Assembly (NCBI RefSeq): GCF_020329435.1
Contig: NZ_JAGKJK010000005.1
Coordinates: 457,737-521,736, forward strand
Reading direction: 5' to 3'
Source: Bradyrhizobium hereditatis
GTDB taxonomy: Bacteria > Pseudomonadota > Alphaproteobacteria > Rhizobiales > Xanthobacteraceae
Length of the DNA: 64,000 bases
Numbering within the stretch: the first letter of the stretch is position 1; each line of letters starts with the position of its first letter. The position numbers and the translations under genes are program-made. The notes below the pieces were generated by a model that made no database searches, was not told the DNA's origin, and worked only from the letters and a program-made list of their open reading frames with translations. Positions 8,698 through 17,448 of this stretch are shown piece by piece.

Positions 8698-9795
8698 CTA
8701 CCTCACCGGCCAGTCCTCGGCGGTGATCGTCGCCGCATCGGCGCCGACGATCTCCGACAGCGAGTCGCGGCCCGTGCGCAGCAGCGTCGATGCAAGATCG
8801 CTCTTGATGTCACCCACCAAGCCAAGCCCCTTGTAGACCAGCGACGAATAGAGCTGGATCAGGCTGGCGCCGGCGCGGATTTTCGTCAGTGCGGCGCCAC
8901 CGGAATCGATGCCGCCGACGCCGATCAGCGGGAATGCGCCTTCGACGCGGACATAAGTCTCCGCCACCATCCGCGTCGACAGGCGGAACAGCGGTCGCCC
9001 GGATAATCCACCCTGCTCTTTCCCTCGCGCCTGCTCGCGCAAGCTCGAGGGTCGCGCCAGCGTGGTGTTGGCGACGATCATGCCGTCGACGCCGCGCGAG
9101 CGCGCGATGTGCACGACGTCGTCGAGTTCGGTCAAACTCAGATCCGGCGCGATCTTCAGCAGCACCGGCGAATCGCCGGCATTCCTGCGCACGCGCTCGC
9201 GCGCATCGATCACCTTGGCGAGGAGATCGTCGAGCGCCGCCGATTGCTGCAGATTGCGCAATCCCGGCGTGTTCGGCGAGGAGACGTTGACGGTGAAATA
9301 GCTCGCAACCGGCGCGAAGGTCTCGATCAGCTTGACGTAATCGGCGACGCGGTCGGGCGAGTCCTTGTTGGCCCCGACATTGACGCCGACGATGCCGCCA
9401 TGATGGGCGCGCGCGGCGAGGCGGCGCAGCGCGGCTTCAGCGCCGTCATTGTTGAAGCCCATGCGGTTGATCACGGCTTCGTCGCGTTCGAGGCGAAACA
9501 GCCGCGGCCGCGGATTGCCTCCTTGCGGCTTCGGCGTCACCGTGCCGATCTCGACGAAGCCGAAGCCGAGCCGCAGCAGCGCGTCGGGCACCTCCGCGCT
9601 CTTGTCGAAGCCCGCGGCCATGCCGATCGGATTGGGAAAATTCAGGCCGAAGGCGCGCACCGCCAGCTTGTGGTCATCGGCGCGCGGCTTGACAGGCGGC
9701 AGCAGCCGCAGGCCGTGGATCGCCATGCGGTGCGCATCCTCCGGATCGAACCAACGGAGCAGCGGCAGCGAAAAGGCGTCGAAGGCGCGGATCAC
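8698..9795 (-). CDS. pyrD: dihydroorotate dehydrogenase (quinone), class 2
   Basis: 365 aa. Oxidises dihydroorotate to orotate in pyrimidine synthesis, using FMN and membrane quinone. Class 2 features: an N-terminal extension with hydrophobic and amphipathic helices (FSLPLLRWFDPEDAHRMAI), GMAAGFDKSAEVPDALLRLG, GTVTPKPQGGNPRPRLFRL, NRMGFNN, and VNVSSPNTPGLR holding the Ser base. The phosphate-binding GVGGIDSGG and LIQLYSSLVYKG close the barrel. The start is GTG (9793-9795), overlapping the stop of the DUF952 gene by 4 bp (GTGA), so the pair is coupled. Confidence 0.95.
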   Translation of the reverse strand: MIRAFDAFSLPLLRWFDPEDAHRMAIHGLRLLPPVKPRADDHKLAVRAFGLNFPNPIGMAAGFDKSAEVPDALLRLGFGFVEIGTVTPKPQGGNPRPRLFRLERDEAVINRMGFNNDGAEAALRRLAARAHHGGIVGVNVGANKDSPDRVADYVKLIETFAPVASYFTVNVSSPNTPGLRNLQQSAALDDLLAKVIDARERVRRNAGDSPVLLKIAPDLSLTELDDVVHIARSRGVDGMIVANTTLARPSSLREQARGKEQGGLSGRPLFRLSTRMVAETYVRVEGAFPLIGVGGIDSGGAALTKIRAGASLIQLYSSLVYKGLGLVGDIKSDLASTLLRTGRDSLSEIVGADAATITAEDWPVR

Positions 9796-10136
9796 GGCGC
9801 AAGCTCCGGAATATCGTGCGTGCCGTCGGACCGCGCGCGCATGTCGAGGATTTCGATCACCGCGCCGAGATCGAGCTCGCCATAGAGATGCGGGAACAGT
9901 TCGCCGTTGCGCGAGGGCTCCCAGCGCAGCGCGTCACCGAGCGCGTCCGCATCGACCGCGACCAGGAACAGGCCGGTCTGCCCGAAATAATGCTTTCGCG
10001 CCGTCTCGGCGACCTGCGAGGCGGTGGAGAAATGAATGAAGCCGTCGCGCAGATCATCCGCGCTGCCGCGGTAGACACCCTGCCGTTCGGCCTCGCGCCA
10101 GGCCGAGGCGGGAGTGATTTTGTAGATCGTGGGCAC
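9792..10136 (-). CDS. DUF952-domain protein
   Basis: 114 aa from a GTG at 10134-10136 (VPTIYKITPASAW). The open frame runs further upstream to 10223 but without conserved character. The sequence matches the small DUF952 family: KITPASAWREAERQGVYRGS, DGFIHFSTASQV, LFLVAVDADAL, FPHLYGELDLGAV. Some relatives are linked to ADP-ribosyl-type folds, but no reaction is established. Translation is coupled to pyrD downstream. Confidence 0.85.
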   Translation of the reverse strand: MPTIYKITPASAWREAERQGVYRGSADDLRDGFIHFSTASQVAETARKHYFGQTGLFLVAVDADALGDALRWEPSRNGELFPHLYGELDLGAVIEILDMRARSDGTHDIPELAP

Positions 10137-10255
10137 GGCGTTCCGGGCTTGTCGTTTAAGTCGCTTGGGATCTCCCGGAGGTGGCCGGGCTGGCGGCCGA
10201 CCGTAAAGGCGGCAGCCCTCCAACTCAAGCGCAACAGCGGCATGGCGCGGCGCTT

Positions 10256-10284
10256 ATTCGGTTCTGATTTCATCAGAACCGAAT
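10256..10284. promoter_or_regulatory. perfect 13-bp inverted repeat between divergent DUF952 and S24-regulator genes
   Basis: Arms ATTCGGTTCTGAT and ATCAGAACCGAAT separated by TTC. It lies 149 bp before the S24 regulator start and 120 bp upstream of DUF952, so it is a candidate operator. It may instead be the edge of a dispersed rhizobial repeat, because the following bases to about 10390 (ACCGAACCGGTGTCCG, TTTCGCTCGAAAACGC) resemble a partial copy at 52149-52180. Confidence 0.55.
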
Positions 10285-10432
10285 GTCAGTTTCTGGTTTT
10301 GACGCGTTTTCACCGAACCGGTGTCCGCCCCGGATCAGGTCCGGGGCACGCTTTCGCTCGAAAACGCTGGGCCAGATTTGCGCAAACCGGCCGGATCAGG
10401 CAATAATTCCTATACCGCTTCGGGGATTTTCG

Positions 10433-11086
10433 ATGGCCAGGCAGTCCAAGGCACAACGTATCCTGACCCACGACCAGGTCTGGACCGCGCTGGACCGGCT
10501 GGCGGAACGCGCCGGCATGTCGCCCTCTGGCCTTGCCAAGCGCGCCGGTCTCGACCCCACCACCTTCAACAAATCCAAGCGCATCACCGCCGACGGCCGC
10601 GAGCGCTGGCCTTCGACCGAATCCCTGTCCAAGGCGCTGGCCGCCACGAATTCTTCGATCGACACCTTCGTGCAGTTGATCGGCGACGGCGCGCGCGGCA
10701 ACCAATCGGTCCCGCTGCTCGCGCTGGCGCAGGCCGGCAGCGGCGGTCATTTCGATGAGAGCGGCTTCCCCTCCGGCAAGGGCTGGGACGAGGTGGCGCT
10801 GCCGTCGGCCAGCGACGAGCACGCCTATGCGCTGGAGATCTCAGGCGATTCGATGAAGCCCACCTACCGCGACGGCGACATCATCGTGGTGTCACCGGGC
10901 ACGCCGATCCGGCGCGGCGATCGCGTGGTGCTGAAAACGTCGGACGGCGAAGTCATGGTCAAGGAATTGAAGCGGCGGACCACCAGGACGCTGGAACTCC
11001 AGTCGCTGAACTCTGCACAGGCCGATCGCACGCTGAACGCCGACGACGTCGCCTGGATCGCAAGGATCGTGTGGGCGAGCCAATAG
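10433..11086 (+). CDS. XRE/LexA-like transcriptional regulator with S24 peptidase domain
   Basis: 217 aa. N-terminal helix-turn-helix (residues 15-75, SPSGLAKRAGLDPTTFNKSKR) and a C-terminal S24 domain. The catalytic Ser is S140 in SGDSMKP and the partner Lys is most likely K177 in VMVKELK, 37 residues later as in LexA. An Ala-Gly pair at 101-102 (LAQAG) lies about 39 residues before the Ser, where LexA/CI repressors cut themselves. It may therefore be an autocleaving repressor that responds to DNA damage; this is inference. The Mug-like glycosylase gene begins 2 bp after the stop. Confidence 0.88.
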   Translation: MARQSKAQRILTHDQVWTALDRLAERAGMSPSGLAKRAGLDPTTFNKSKRITADGRERWPSTESLSKALAATNSSIDTFVQLIGDGARGNQSVPLLALAQAGSGGHFDESGFPSGKGWDEVALPSASDEHAYALEISGDSMKPTYRDGDIIVVSPGTPIRRGDRVVLKTSDGEVMVKELKRRTTRTLELQSLNSAQADRTLNADDVAWIARIVWASQ

Positions 11087-11087
11087 G

Positions 11088-11603
11088 ATGGCCGCTTTCG
11101 TGACGGATGTGCTCAGCGATCTACTGCAGCATTCCTTGCGCATCGTGTTGTGCGGTACCGCGGCGGGAACAACGTCCGCCGCCGAGCGGGCCTACTACGC
11201 CCACCGGCAGAACAAGTTCTGGAAGATCATCCACGAGACGGGGCTGACGCCGGAGCAGCTGCAGCCTCGTCAGTATCGCAGCCTGCTGCAACATGGAATT
11301 GGTTTGACGGATCTGGTGAAAGCGGGGGCAGGGATGGACCGCGCGACGCTGCCAAGACTGACAGCAGCAGATCGCGCGCGGCTGAACAATTCGATCGTGA
11401 CATTTCGGCCGCAGTTTCTCGCATTCACAAGCAAGACGGCCGGACAAAAATTCTTCGACGGCAAGCGCGACTATGGCGAACAGCGTGAAGTGATCGGCGA
11501 TACCAGGGTGTGGATATTGCCGTCGACTTCGGGCGCGGCCAATGGAAGCTGGCGGCCGGAAGTCTGGCACCGATTTGCGGAAGAGGTGAGAGCGGCGGAG
11601 TGA
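11088..11603 (+). CDS. mismatch-specific uracil/thymine DNA glycosylase, Mug family
   Basis: 171 aa. Predicted to remove uracil or thymine from G mismatches. The family motifs are present in altered form: the loop after the first strand reads LCGTAAGTTSA (residues 21-31) instead of the classic GINPG form. It is followed by AYYAHRQNKFWKIIHETGLTP, a very typical Mug segment, and the C-terminal insertion loop reads LPSTSGAANG. Only 1 bp separates it from the S24-regulator stop, so the two are almost certainly co-transcribed, which hints at damage-inducible expression. Confidence 0.85.
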   Translation: MAAFVTDVLSDLLQHSLRIVLCGTAAGTTSAAERAYYAHRQNKFWKIIHETGLTPEQLQPRQYRSLLQHGIGLTDLVKAGAGMDRATLPRLTAADRARLNNSIVTFRPQFLAFTSKTAGQKFFDGKRDYGEQREVIGDTRVWILPSTSGAANGSWRPEVWHRFAEEVRAAE

Positions 11604-11671
11604 CGAACTGCCCATTGCGTCGCCCCTGCGAACGCAAACGCAGGGACGACGGCAAGACCACGACGCGAAAC

Positions 11672-12454
11672 TTACGTCGCGTAGTCAGGCTCTTTGCGAT
11701 CCAGCATCCGCTTCAGCGCCGCGAAATGCCGCTCGGCCGGGGTCGGGCTCTTGTAGAGATGGTCGTCGATGTAATCGCGGCGGGTCTTTTCGACGACCGG
11801 CGCCGGCAACTGCTTCAGCCGCTGCCCGGTCCACATCGCATAGATCTGCACCTGCGCCGCGCGCTCGACGTAATAGAGCTTGTCGTAGGCTTCCGCGATG
11901 CTGGCGCCGACCGTAGTGATGCCGTGATTGGCCATGAACAGCACGGTCTTGTCGCCGATGACTTTTGCGAGCCGCGCGCCTTCCGCGGGATCGAGCGCAG
12001 GCCCGGTATATTCGTCGTCATAGGCGATGGCTCCTGATAGCCCGACCTCGGTCTGGCCGATCTCCTTGATGCGGGGATCTTCGAGCCGCGTCAGCGCGCT
12101 CGCATGCGGCATGTGGGTGTGAAACACCGCTTTCGCCTTCGGCAGCGCTTTGTGGATGGGCGCATGGATGCAGTAGCAGGAGCGCTCCACCTCGCCTTCG
12201 CCGCTCTTGACCTCGCCGTCGTCGATGCCGACTTCCATGAAGCAGGATGCGGTGACCTCGGACCAATGCGTGCCGAACGGGATCTGGTAGTAGCGATCGC
12301 TCTTGCCCGGCACCACGAAGGTCAGGTGGTTGAAGATGCCCTCGGAAAACCCTTGGATGAAGGCCAGCCGGTGCGCGGCGGCAAGATCGACCCGCGCCTG
12401 CCATTCCTCGGCGCTGTACTCACTGAGCGACTTCGGCGAAACCCTGAACTGCAT
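11672..12454 (-). CDS. class II aldolase/adducin family protein
   Basis: 260 aa from ATG 12452-12454; the frame extends upstream without conserved sequence. Zinc-dependent class II aldolases cleave or decarboxylate phospho- or oxo-sugars. Visible zinc ligands are HTHMPHA and FMANHG. Other family segments are GFSEGIFNHLTFVVPG and GLSGAIAYDDEYTGPA. It resembles the aldolase II proteins of rhizobia annotated only at family level, so the substrate is open. It stands alone, with a repeat-rich gap upstream. Confidence 0.85.
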   Translation of the reverse strand: MQFRVSPKSLSEYSAEEWQARVDLAAAHRLAFIQGFSEGIFNHLTFVVPGKSDRYYQIPFGTHWSEVTASCFMEVGIDDGEVKSGEGEVERSCYCIHAPIHKALPKAKAVFHTHMPHASALTRLEDPRIKEIGQTEVGLSGAIAYDDEYTGPALDPAEGARLAKVIGDKTVLFMANHGITTVGASIAEAYDKLYYVERAAQVQIYAMWTGQRLKQLPAPVVEKTRRDYIDDHLYKSPTPAERHFAALKRMLDRKEPDYAT

Positions 12455-12870
12455 GCGCGTTCTCCCTGATCCGCTATGTGGCCTGCCCCTCGGCGGAGCT
12501 TTGATGGCTGTTATGCGCGGCAGTGTAGCGCAATCCGGCGCGGCCGTGGTTGAAATTGCGGCGGGCCTGCCATCCCGGTTTGCGGCCACTAACCGCCTCA
12601 GCTGCTAGACTTTCGCGCCGCAACACCTGCGGAATTTCGACTTACGCCCGCACGGCAGAAGGACAGCCGCCGCTATGCGCTGCAGTCGGTTTGATCGAGC
12701 TGTCATTGCCGGGCTCAACCCGGCAATCCATCAACAAAAGGAGTCTTGCCAAGCAAGATGGATGCGCGGGTGCCGGCTACGCCAAAGGCTTCGCCGCGGC
12801 TATCCCGTGCGGCGCGCCGAAGCTTTAGCGGAGGCGGCAAGCCCGCGCCTGATGACTTTTGGTGCGGCGC
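12455..12870. other. 416-bp gap without a gene
   Basis: Bases 12455-12700 are upstream sequence of the aldolase gene, with no open frame of coding character. Bases 12701-12856 are repeat family B copy 2: TGTCATTGCCGGGC, CCCGGCAATCC, GATGCGCGGG, GCCCGCGCCTGATGAC in the same order as 3046-3197. Confidence 0.7.
12701..12856. repeat. dispersed intergenic palindromic repeat, family B copy 2
   Basis: Same block order as the copy at 3046-3197. It lies between the lysS stop and the aldolase promoter region. Confidence 0.78.
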
Positions 12871-14511
12871 CTACGCGCTTCTTGCCAATGCGCCGTCGAT
12901 CATGTTCACCGCATTCGACACGCCGTACACTGCGACGAAGGAGCCGAAGCGGGGCCCCTTCTCCTGGCCGAGTAGCACCTGGTAGAGCATGTTGAACCAG
13001 TCGAGCGAGACGCCGGGCCGGCCGTCCTTGCCCTTCTTCACCGGATCCAGGAACGGCTCGCGTCGGCCGATCTCATAGACCACATTCTGGATTTCCTCCG
13101 CGCTTGAGCCTGCCGGCAACTGCGACAGCGCATCGCGCAAGTCCTGTAGGGCAGCGCGCTCGCCGGCGGTCGGCTCGCGGAACTGCTTGGTGGGCGCCAC
13201 GAAGTCGCGATAGTAGTTGATGGCGTAGCCGACCATGGCATCGAGCTTCGGATGCGTCTGCGGCGTCACGCCCGGGCGATAGCGGCCGATGAAGCCCCAC
13301 AGCGTTTCGGCGTTCTCCGCGTTCGACGACGACACCAGCGTCAACAAAAGCTGGAACGTGACAGGCATGTCGACCTTCGGCGGCTTGCCCGAATGGATGT
13401 GCCAGACAGGATTCTGCAACTGCTGCCGCGCCTCCTGCCGCGTGAAGCCGTCGAGGAATTGCTGGTAGTCGTCGACGTTGCGCGGGATAACGTCGAAATA
13501 GAGCCGCTTCGCCGCCTTCGGCTCGCGGTACATGAACAGCGACAACGATTCCGGCGAGGCATAGCGCAGCCATTCGTCGATCGTGAGGCCATTGCCCTTC
13601 GACTTCGAGATCTTTTGGCCCTTTTCGTCGAGGAACAGCTCGTAATTGAAGCCCTCCGGCGGCGTGCCGCCGAGCGCCGAGCAGATCTTGCCCGATAGCT
13701 TGACCGAATCGATCAGGTCCTTGCCGGCCATTTCATAGTCGACGCCAAGCGCGAACCAGCGCATCGCCCAGTCCGGCTTCCATTGCAGCTTGCAATGCCC
13801 GCCGGTCACCGGGACCGTGACGCGCTCTTTCGTTTCCGGATCGTCGTAGGAGACCGTTCCGGCCTTAACATCGTGCTCGACGATCGGCACATACAGCACC
13901 ATGCCGGTGCGCGGACAAATGGGGAGGAACGGCGAGTAGCTCGCGGCGCGTTCCTCGCGAAGCGACGGCAGCATGATCTTCATGACCGCATCGAGCCGCT
14001 CCAGCATGCGCAGCAGCGCCGCATCGAACTTGCCCGAGGCGTAGTACTCGGTCGAACTCGCAAATTCATAGTCGAAGCCGAACTGGTCGAGGAAGGCGCG
14101 CAGCCGCGCATTGTTGTGCTGGCCGAAGCTTGGATGGGTGCCAAAGGGATCGGGGACCTTGGTCAAGGGCTTGCCGAGATGCTGCTCCAACAGCTCCCTG
14201 TTCGGCACGTTGTCCGGCACCTTGCGCAGGCCGTCCATGTCGTCGGAGAAGGCGAGCAGCCGCGTCTTGATCTTGTCCTCAGTCAGCACGCGGAAGGCGT
14301 GGCGCACCATGGTGGTGCGCGCGACCTCGCCGAAGGTGCCGATATGCGGCAGGCCCGACGGACCGTAGCCAGTCTCGAACAGCACCTCGTCCTTCGGGTT
14401 TTTCTTCAGCCGCGCGACAATGGCCTTGGCCTGCTCGAAGGGCCAGGCATTGGATTGTTCGGCAAGCGCACGCAGGTCGCTCGGGCTGGAGGCAAGATCG
14501 ATAACGGACAT
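12871..14511 (-). CDS. lysS: lysyl-tRNA synthetase, class I (archaeal type)
   Basis: 546 aa. Charges tRNA-Lys in the cytoplasm. It is the class I enzyme, unrelated to the usual bacterial class II LysRS: HIGH-type motif GPSGLPHIG at residues 50-58 and KMSKS-type motif KISKS at 300-304, with the Rossmann fold between and an alpha-helical anticodon-binding C-terminus. Class I LysRS is characteristic of alphaproteobacteria such as rhizobia. The start at 14511 is ATG. It is probably monocistronic. Confidence 0.95.
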   Translation of the reverse strand: MSVIDLASSPSDLRALAEQSNAWPFEQAKAIVARLKKNPKDEVLFETGYGPSGLPHIGTFGEVARTTMVRHAFRVLTEDKIKTRLLAFSDDMDGLRKVPDNVPNRELLEQHLGKPLTKVPDPFGTHPSFGQHNNARLRAFLDQFGFDYEFASSTEYYASGKFDAALLRMLERLDAVMKIMLPSLREERAASYSPFLPICPRTGMVLYVPIVEHDVKAGTVSYDDPETKERVTVPVTGGHCKLQWKPDWAMRWFALGVDYEMAGKDLIDSVKLSGKICSALGGTPPEGFNYELFLDEKGQKISKSKGNGLTIDEWLRYASPESLSLFMYREPKAAKRLYFDVIPRNVDDYQQFLDGFTRQEARQQLQNPVWHIHSGKPPKVDMPVTFQLLLTLVSSSNAENAETLWGFIGRYRPGVTPQTHPKLDAMVGYAINYYRDFVAPTKQFREPTAGERAALQDLRDALSQLPAGSSAEEIQNVVYEIGRREPFLDPVKKGKDGRPGVSLDWFNMLYQVLLGQEKGPRFGSFVAVYGVSNAVNMIDGALARSA

Positions 14512-14587
14512 TTTTTAAAGGCTCTCTCCGGAAGCCGCGGAAACTAGCGCTTCCGGGCGAAAATGCAAAATGACGGCGTCTTCGCCG

Positions 14588-14683
14588 TCATTCCGGGGCA
14601 CGAAGCGAACCCGGAATCTCGAGATTCCCTGGTGTGCAATTGCACACCTGAGGTCTGGTGCTTGCGCACCATCCCGGAATGAC
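14588..14683. repeat. palindromic intergenic repeat (TCATTCCGGGG type)
   Basis: Outer arms GTCATTCCGGG and CCCGGAATGAC, with inner hairpins GGAATCTCGAGATTCC and GGTGTGCAATTGCACACC. It fills the gap between a binding-protein stop and the lysS start. Confidence 0.8.
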
Positions 14684-14689
14684 CGCGCG

Positions 14690-15604
14690 TCAAAACGGAC
14701 TGATCGAAAAATACCGCAGCCACAGATCGGTGAAGCGGCCTTTTTCCCAAATACGGAACAGCGCCCAGTTCAGCGAGGTCCGCAGGAGATCGTTGCCCTT
14801 GCGGACGGCGATGCCGATGCCCTCGCCGAAATAGCGGCTCTCGACGAAGGGGCCGCCCGAGAACGCGCAACATTCGGCTGAATCCGTGCCGTTGATCCAG
14901 AACGCTAGCGAGATCGCGTCGCCGAAGATGAAATCGACCTCGCTGCGCCGGAGCGCCAGCCGCAGTGCATCGTCGTTGGGGTACGACTTGATCTCGGCGT
15001 CGGTGAACATCGCCTTGAGATAGGCCTCGTGCGAGGTCCCGGCGATGACGCCGACCTTCTTGCCTTCCAGATATTCGGGCCGAATCTCCGGCATCACCGC
15101 CTCGCGCCGCGACACGAAGCGCGCCGGCGCACGATAATAGGGATCGGTGAAATCGAGCCGGGCGCGCAAGGCGGGCGTCACCGCCATTGAGGCGATGATG
15201 GCGTCACCGCGGTTGCTGGTGATCGCGTCGACCAGCGTCTCGAACCGGCGCATCTGGATGGTGCAGGAGATCTTGATCTCGTCGCACAGCGCCCGCGCCA
15301 GGTCGACATTGAAGCCGGCGGGATTGCCGTCGGGGCCGGTGAAGTTGAACGGGGGGTAATCGGTCTCGGTCAGGAACCGGATCACGGTCAGGCGCGACAT
15401 ATCGGGCCGGTCCGGGCGCCGGCGCGGATCCCAGAACCCAGGCACCGCCTGCGGCGCCGCCTCTACCGCCGGGCGGGGCTGGGTCTGGGCCGGAGCCGGG
15501 ACACCGCCCGCGAACAGCAATGCGAACGCGATCAGCCAGATGCCGCCAGCGCGATGCAGTCCTGCAATGGTTAACGGGGCGGTAAGATATGGCATCGTCG
15601 GCAA
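14690..15604 (-). CDS. ABC transporter substrate-binding protein, family 3 (polar amino acid type)
   Basis: 304 aa with a signal peptide (LIAFALLFAGGVPAPAQ). The body has the family-3 pattern: LTETDYPPFNFTGPDGNPAGFNVDLARALC, MRRFETLVDAITSNRGDAIIASMAVTP, FTDPYYRAPARFVSR, GKKVGVIAGTSHEAYLKA and a C-terminal GEGIGIAVRKGNDLL. An orphan with no permease or ATPase nearby, so it could also serve a sensor. Starts at 15604 or ATG 15595 are both possible. Confidence 0.85.
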   Translation of the reverse strand: MPTMPYLTAPLTIAGLHRAGGIWLIAFALLFAGGVPAPAQTQPRPAVEAAPQAVPGFWDPRRRPDRPDMSRLTVIRFLTETDYPPFNFTGPDGNPAGFNVDLARALCDEIKISCTIQMRRFETLVDAITSNRGDAIIASMAVTPALRARLDFTDPYYRAPARFVSRREAVMPEIRPEYLEGKKVGVIAGTSHEAYLKAMFTDAEIKSYPNDDALRLALRRSEVDFIFGDAISLAFWINGTDSAECCAFSGGPFVESRYFGEGIGIAVRKGNDLLRTSLNWALFRIWEKGRFTDLWLRYFSISPF

Positions 15605-15686
15605 ACTAACGGAATTTCACGGCCTTATAGACCATCCGGCCTGCGATGCGAGCGCCGTTTTCGGCTTTCGGCTGGTCGGCTGACCT

Positions 15687-16277
15687 TCAGAGATACCGCT
15701 TCAAGTCCTTGGCGGCTTCCTCAGGCGTCCGTTTCAGGTTGAAGGGCGCGACAAAATTGCCGTTACGATCCATTAGATAGATCAGCGCAGTATGATCCAT
15801 GGTGTAGTCACCATCCTTGAGCGGGACCTTTCGCGCGTAAACCCGGTAGGCCGAAAGCACTTTGGCCACGGCGGCGGGATCGCCGGTCAGCCCCTTCAGA
15901 TGCGGATCGAAACTGGAGAGATAGTCCTTCATCGCCGCGGCCGTATCGCGTTCAGGATCGACGGAGACGAACCAGGCATTCACCTTGTCGGCATCACTGC
16001 CCATCGCCTTCAGCACTTCCGAAATCTCGAACAGCGCGGTCGGGCAGACGTCGGGGCAATGGGTGAAGCCGAAGAAGATCAGCGTCGGCTTGCCCTTCAA
16101 GTTCTGCTCGGTGACGGTCCGGCCGGCCTGGTCGACCAGTTGGAACGGCCCGCCGATCGCCGCCGGCGCGGTCACGGTTTTCAAACCGCCCATTACCCAC
16201 AGCATGATCAGCAGCCCGACCGCGAGGCTGCCGGCGAAGGCAGCGATAATCACCAGCGGGCGAATGGCTCGGTCCAT
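15687..16277 (-). CDS. SCO1/SenC family copper-binding thioredoxin-fold protein
   Basis: 196 aa from ATG 16277, chosen because AAGGAAA lies 8 nt upstream; ATG 16298 in the same frame has no visible ribosome site. One N-terminal membrane anchor is followed by a periplasmic thioredoxin fold with CPDVC (C74, C78) and the distal His in YTMDHTALIY (about H162). These three residues bind copper in SCO proteins, which help build the CuA site of cytochrome oxidase. No oxidase genes are in the window. A small membrane-protein gene ends just upstream. Confidence 0.88.
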   Translation of the reverse strand: MDRAIRPLVIIAAFAGSLAVGLLIMLWVMGGLKTVTAPAAIGGPFQLVDQAGRTVTEQNLKGKPTLIFFGFTHCPDVCPTALFEISEVLKAMGSDADKVNAWFVSVDPERDTAAAMKDYLSSFDPHLKGLTGDPAAVAKVLSAYRVYARKVPLKDGDYTMDHTALIYLMDRNGNFVAPFNLKRTPEEAAKDLKRYL

Positions 16278-16299
16278 CGTCGATTTCCTTTGCGCCATG

Positions 16300-16494
16300 T
16301 CAGAAGCAGGCCGAGATGCCGGCTGAGATCATCTCGAAAAACACCGTGGTGCCGTAATGGAACCACAATGCCGCCGCGCCGAGCACGGCCAGCGCGCCGA
16401 GGCCGGCAGCACCCCAAACGATCATGGATGCCACCCTGCCCTGACGCGGGGTCGCCGCCATCGTTCCGGCTTGCGTGGAGATCGGCTGAACCAT
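16300..16494 (-). CDS. small single-pass membrane protein upstream of SCO
   Basis: 64 aa, one clear membrane segment at about residues 24-46 (MIVWGAAGLGALAVLGAAAL), and no enzyme motif. The stop is 1 bp from the earliest possible SCO start. I do not recognise a named family. Tight linkage suggests a role with the SCO protein, perhaps membrane anchoring or copper handling, but nothing in the sequence proves it. An internal ATG at residue 12 (MAATPRQGR) is an alternative start. Confidence 0.6.
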   Translation of the reverse strand: MVQPISTQAGTMAATPRQGRVASMIVWGAAGLGALAVLGAAALWFHYGTTVFFEMISAGISACF

Positions 16495-16543
16495 GGGGTT
16501 CAGATAGGGCCAGTTCCCGGGGCAGGCAAGCGGAATGGCCGCG

Positions 16544-16588
16544 CCTTAAATCACGTCCTGCGGAGCCTTGAAATCACGTCCTGCGGAG
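16544..16588. repeat. two-unit tandem repeat, about 22-23 bp each
   Basis: Units 16544-16565 and 16566-16588 share AAATCACGTCCTGCGGAG with one extra base in the second. It lies in the gap between the small membrane protein and the secreted protein. The rest of 16495-16690 shows nothing recognisable. Confidence 0.8.
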
Positions 16589-16690
16589 GCACCGCCGGGC
16601 GAAAGGTGCACCAAAAGCAAATGGCCGGGACATCTGCGCGAAGACGCGCTTCGCGCTTTTGCCCGGCCACAGCGTCACTGCTTGGCACGC

Positions 16691-17161
16691 TTAACGTGAC
16701 GCTGGCTTGTTGGTGGAGGCCTGGGCGTCAAGATAGCAGGGCTTGTACATCGCCTGCAGTTGCTTGCCGCGCAGGAAGATCATGCGCTGGGTCAGGCCGC
16801 CGCGCGCCGCAATCCATCTGCGCACCGGCGGCGGATACATCGAATAAAGCATCTGCGTCGCCTCGGCGTTGGTGACAGCACGGCCGTTGGCGCCAAAATC
16901 CCAGGCAGCATGGAAGCCGAGATTGGCGTGCGAGGTGACGCAAATCCGGTCATGCGGAACCGCGCCGAGCACGATGGTGCAAGCGGAGGCGCACAGGCCA
17001 TCGATGATAACGGTTTCGCCGGAGGAGCGCAGGCCCTGGTACTTGTCGACGTAGGTGCCGATCCGCCCGCCGCGATCATCGGCTATCCGCACTACCGCCT
17101 GACTCGCCCCCATCCCCGCCAGCAGCAGCACCGCGGCAAGCAACCCCGTCACCAGCTTCAT
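16691..17161 (-). CDS. secreted ClpP/crotonase-fold-like small protein (COG3904-like)
   Basis: 156 aa from MKLVTG (ATG 17159-17161); six further residues are possible from 17179. The signal peptide covers residues 1-22. The core reads ETVIIDGLCASACTIVLGA, the strand-loop-helix with Ser in a CxSAC context that resembles the nucleophile elbow of periplasmic ClpP-like proteins. RICVTSHANLGFHAAW and LYSMYPPPVRRWIAARGG follow. A protease activity would need the Ser plus a base; a candidate His lies in GFHAAW. Function is unproven. Confidence 0.65.
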   Translation of the reverse strand: MKLVTGLLAAVLLLAGMGASQAVVRIADDRGGRIGTYVDKYQGLRSSGETVIIDGLCASACTIVLGAVPHDRICVTSHANLGFHAAWDFGANGRAVTNAEATQMLYSMYPPPVRRWIAARGGLTQRMIFLRGKQLQAMYKPCYLDAQASTNKPASR

Positions 17162-17448
17162 ATCCCAGCCCCAGTCCAAAGTGTCGAAACCGAATCCGAT
17201 CGTCTTCGTGATGCAAGACAGGAGGTAGCGTCGTTTGAGAACGTGATTTTGTCTAGGCAGACACAGCTAGTCAAAACAAATTCAAATTAAGTGTTGCTTG
17301 GCCGCTGCACCCTCCGCGCGTAAAGGTCCCAAACCGGAACAAGCGACTCTCGTCGAGGTGGCGATGCGGTCACAGGCAAGAATCCGTTTGCCGTTGACCG
17401 CGCGCGAGGACGCGGGCTTGAATCAAAAATAGCACGGGGGAGGAAACA

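Noticed and set aside
10433..11603. Prophage remnant suggested by the S24/CI-like regulator
   Set aside because: No integrase, structural or lysis genes nearby, and flanking genes are ordinary chromosomal ones.
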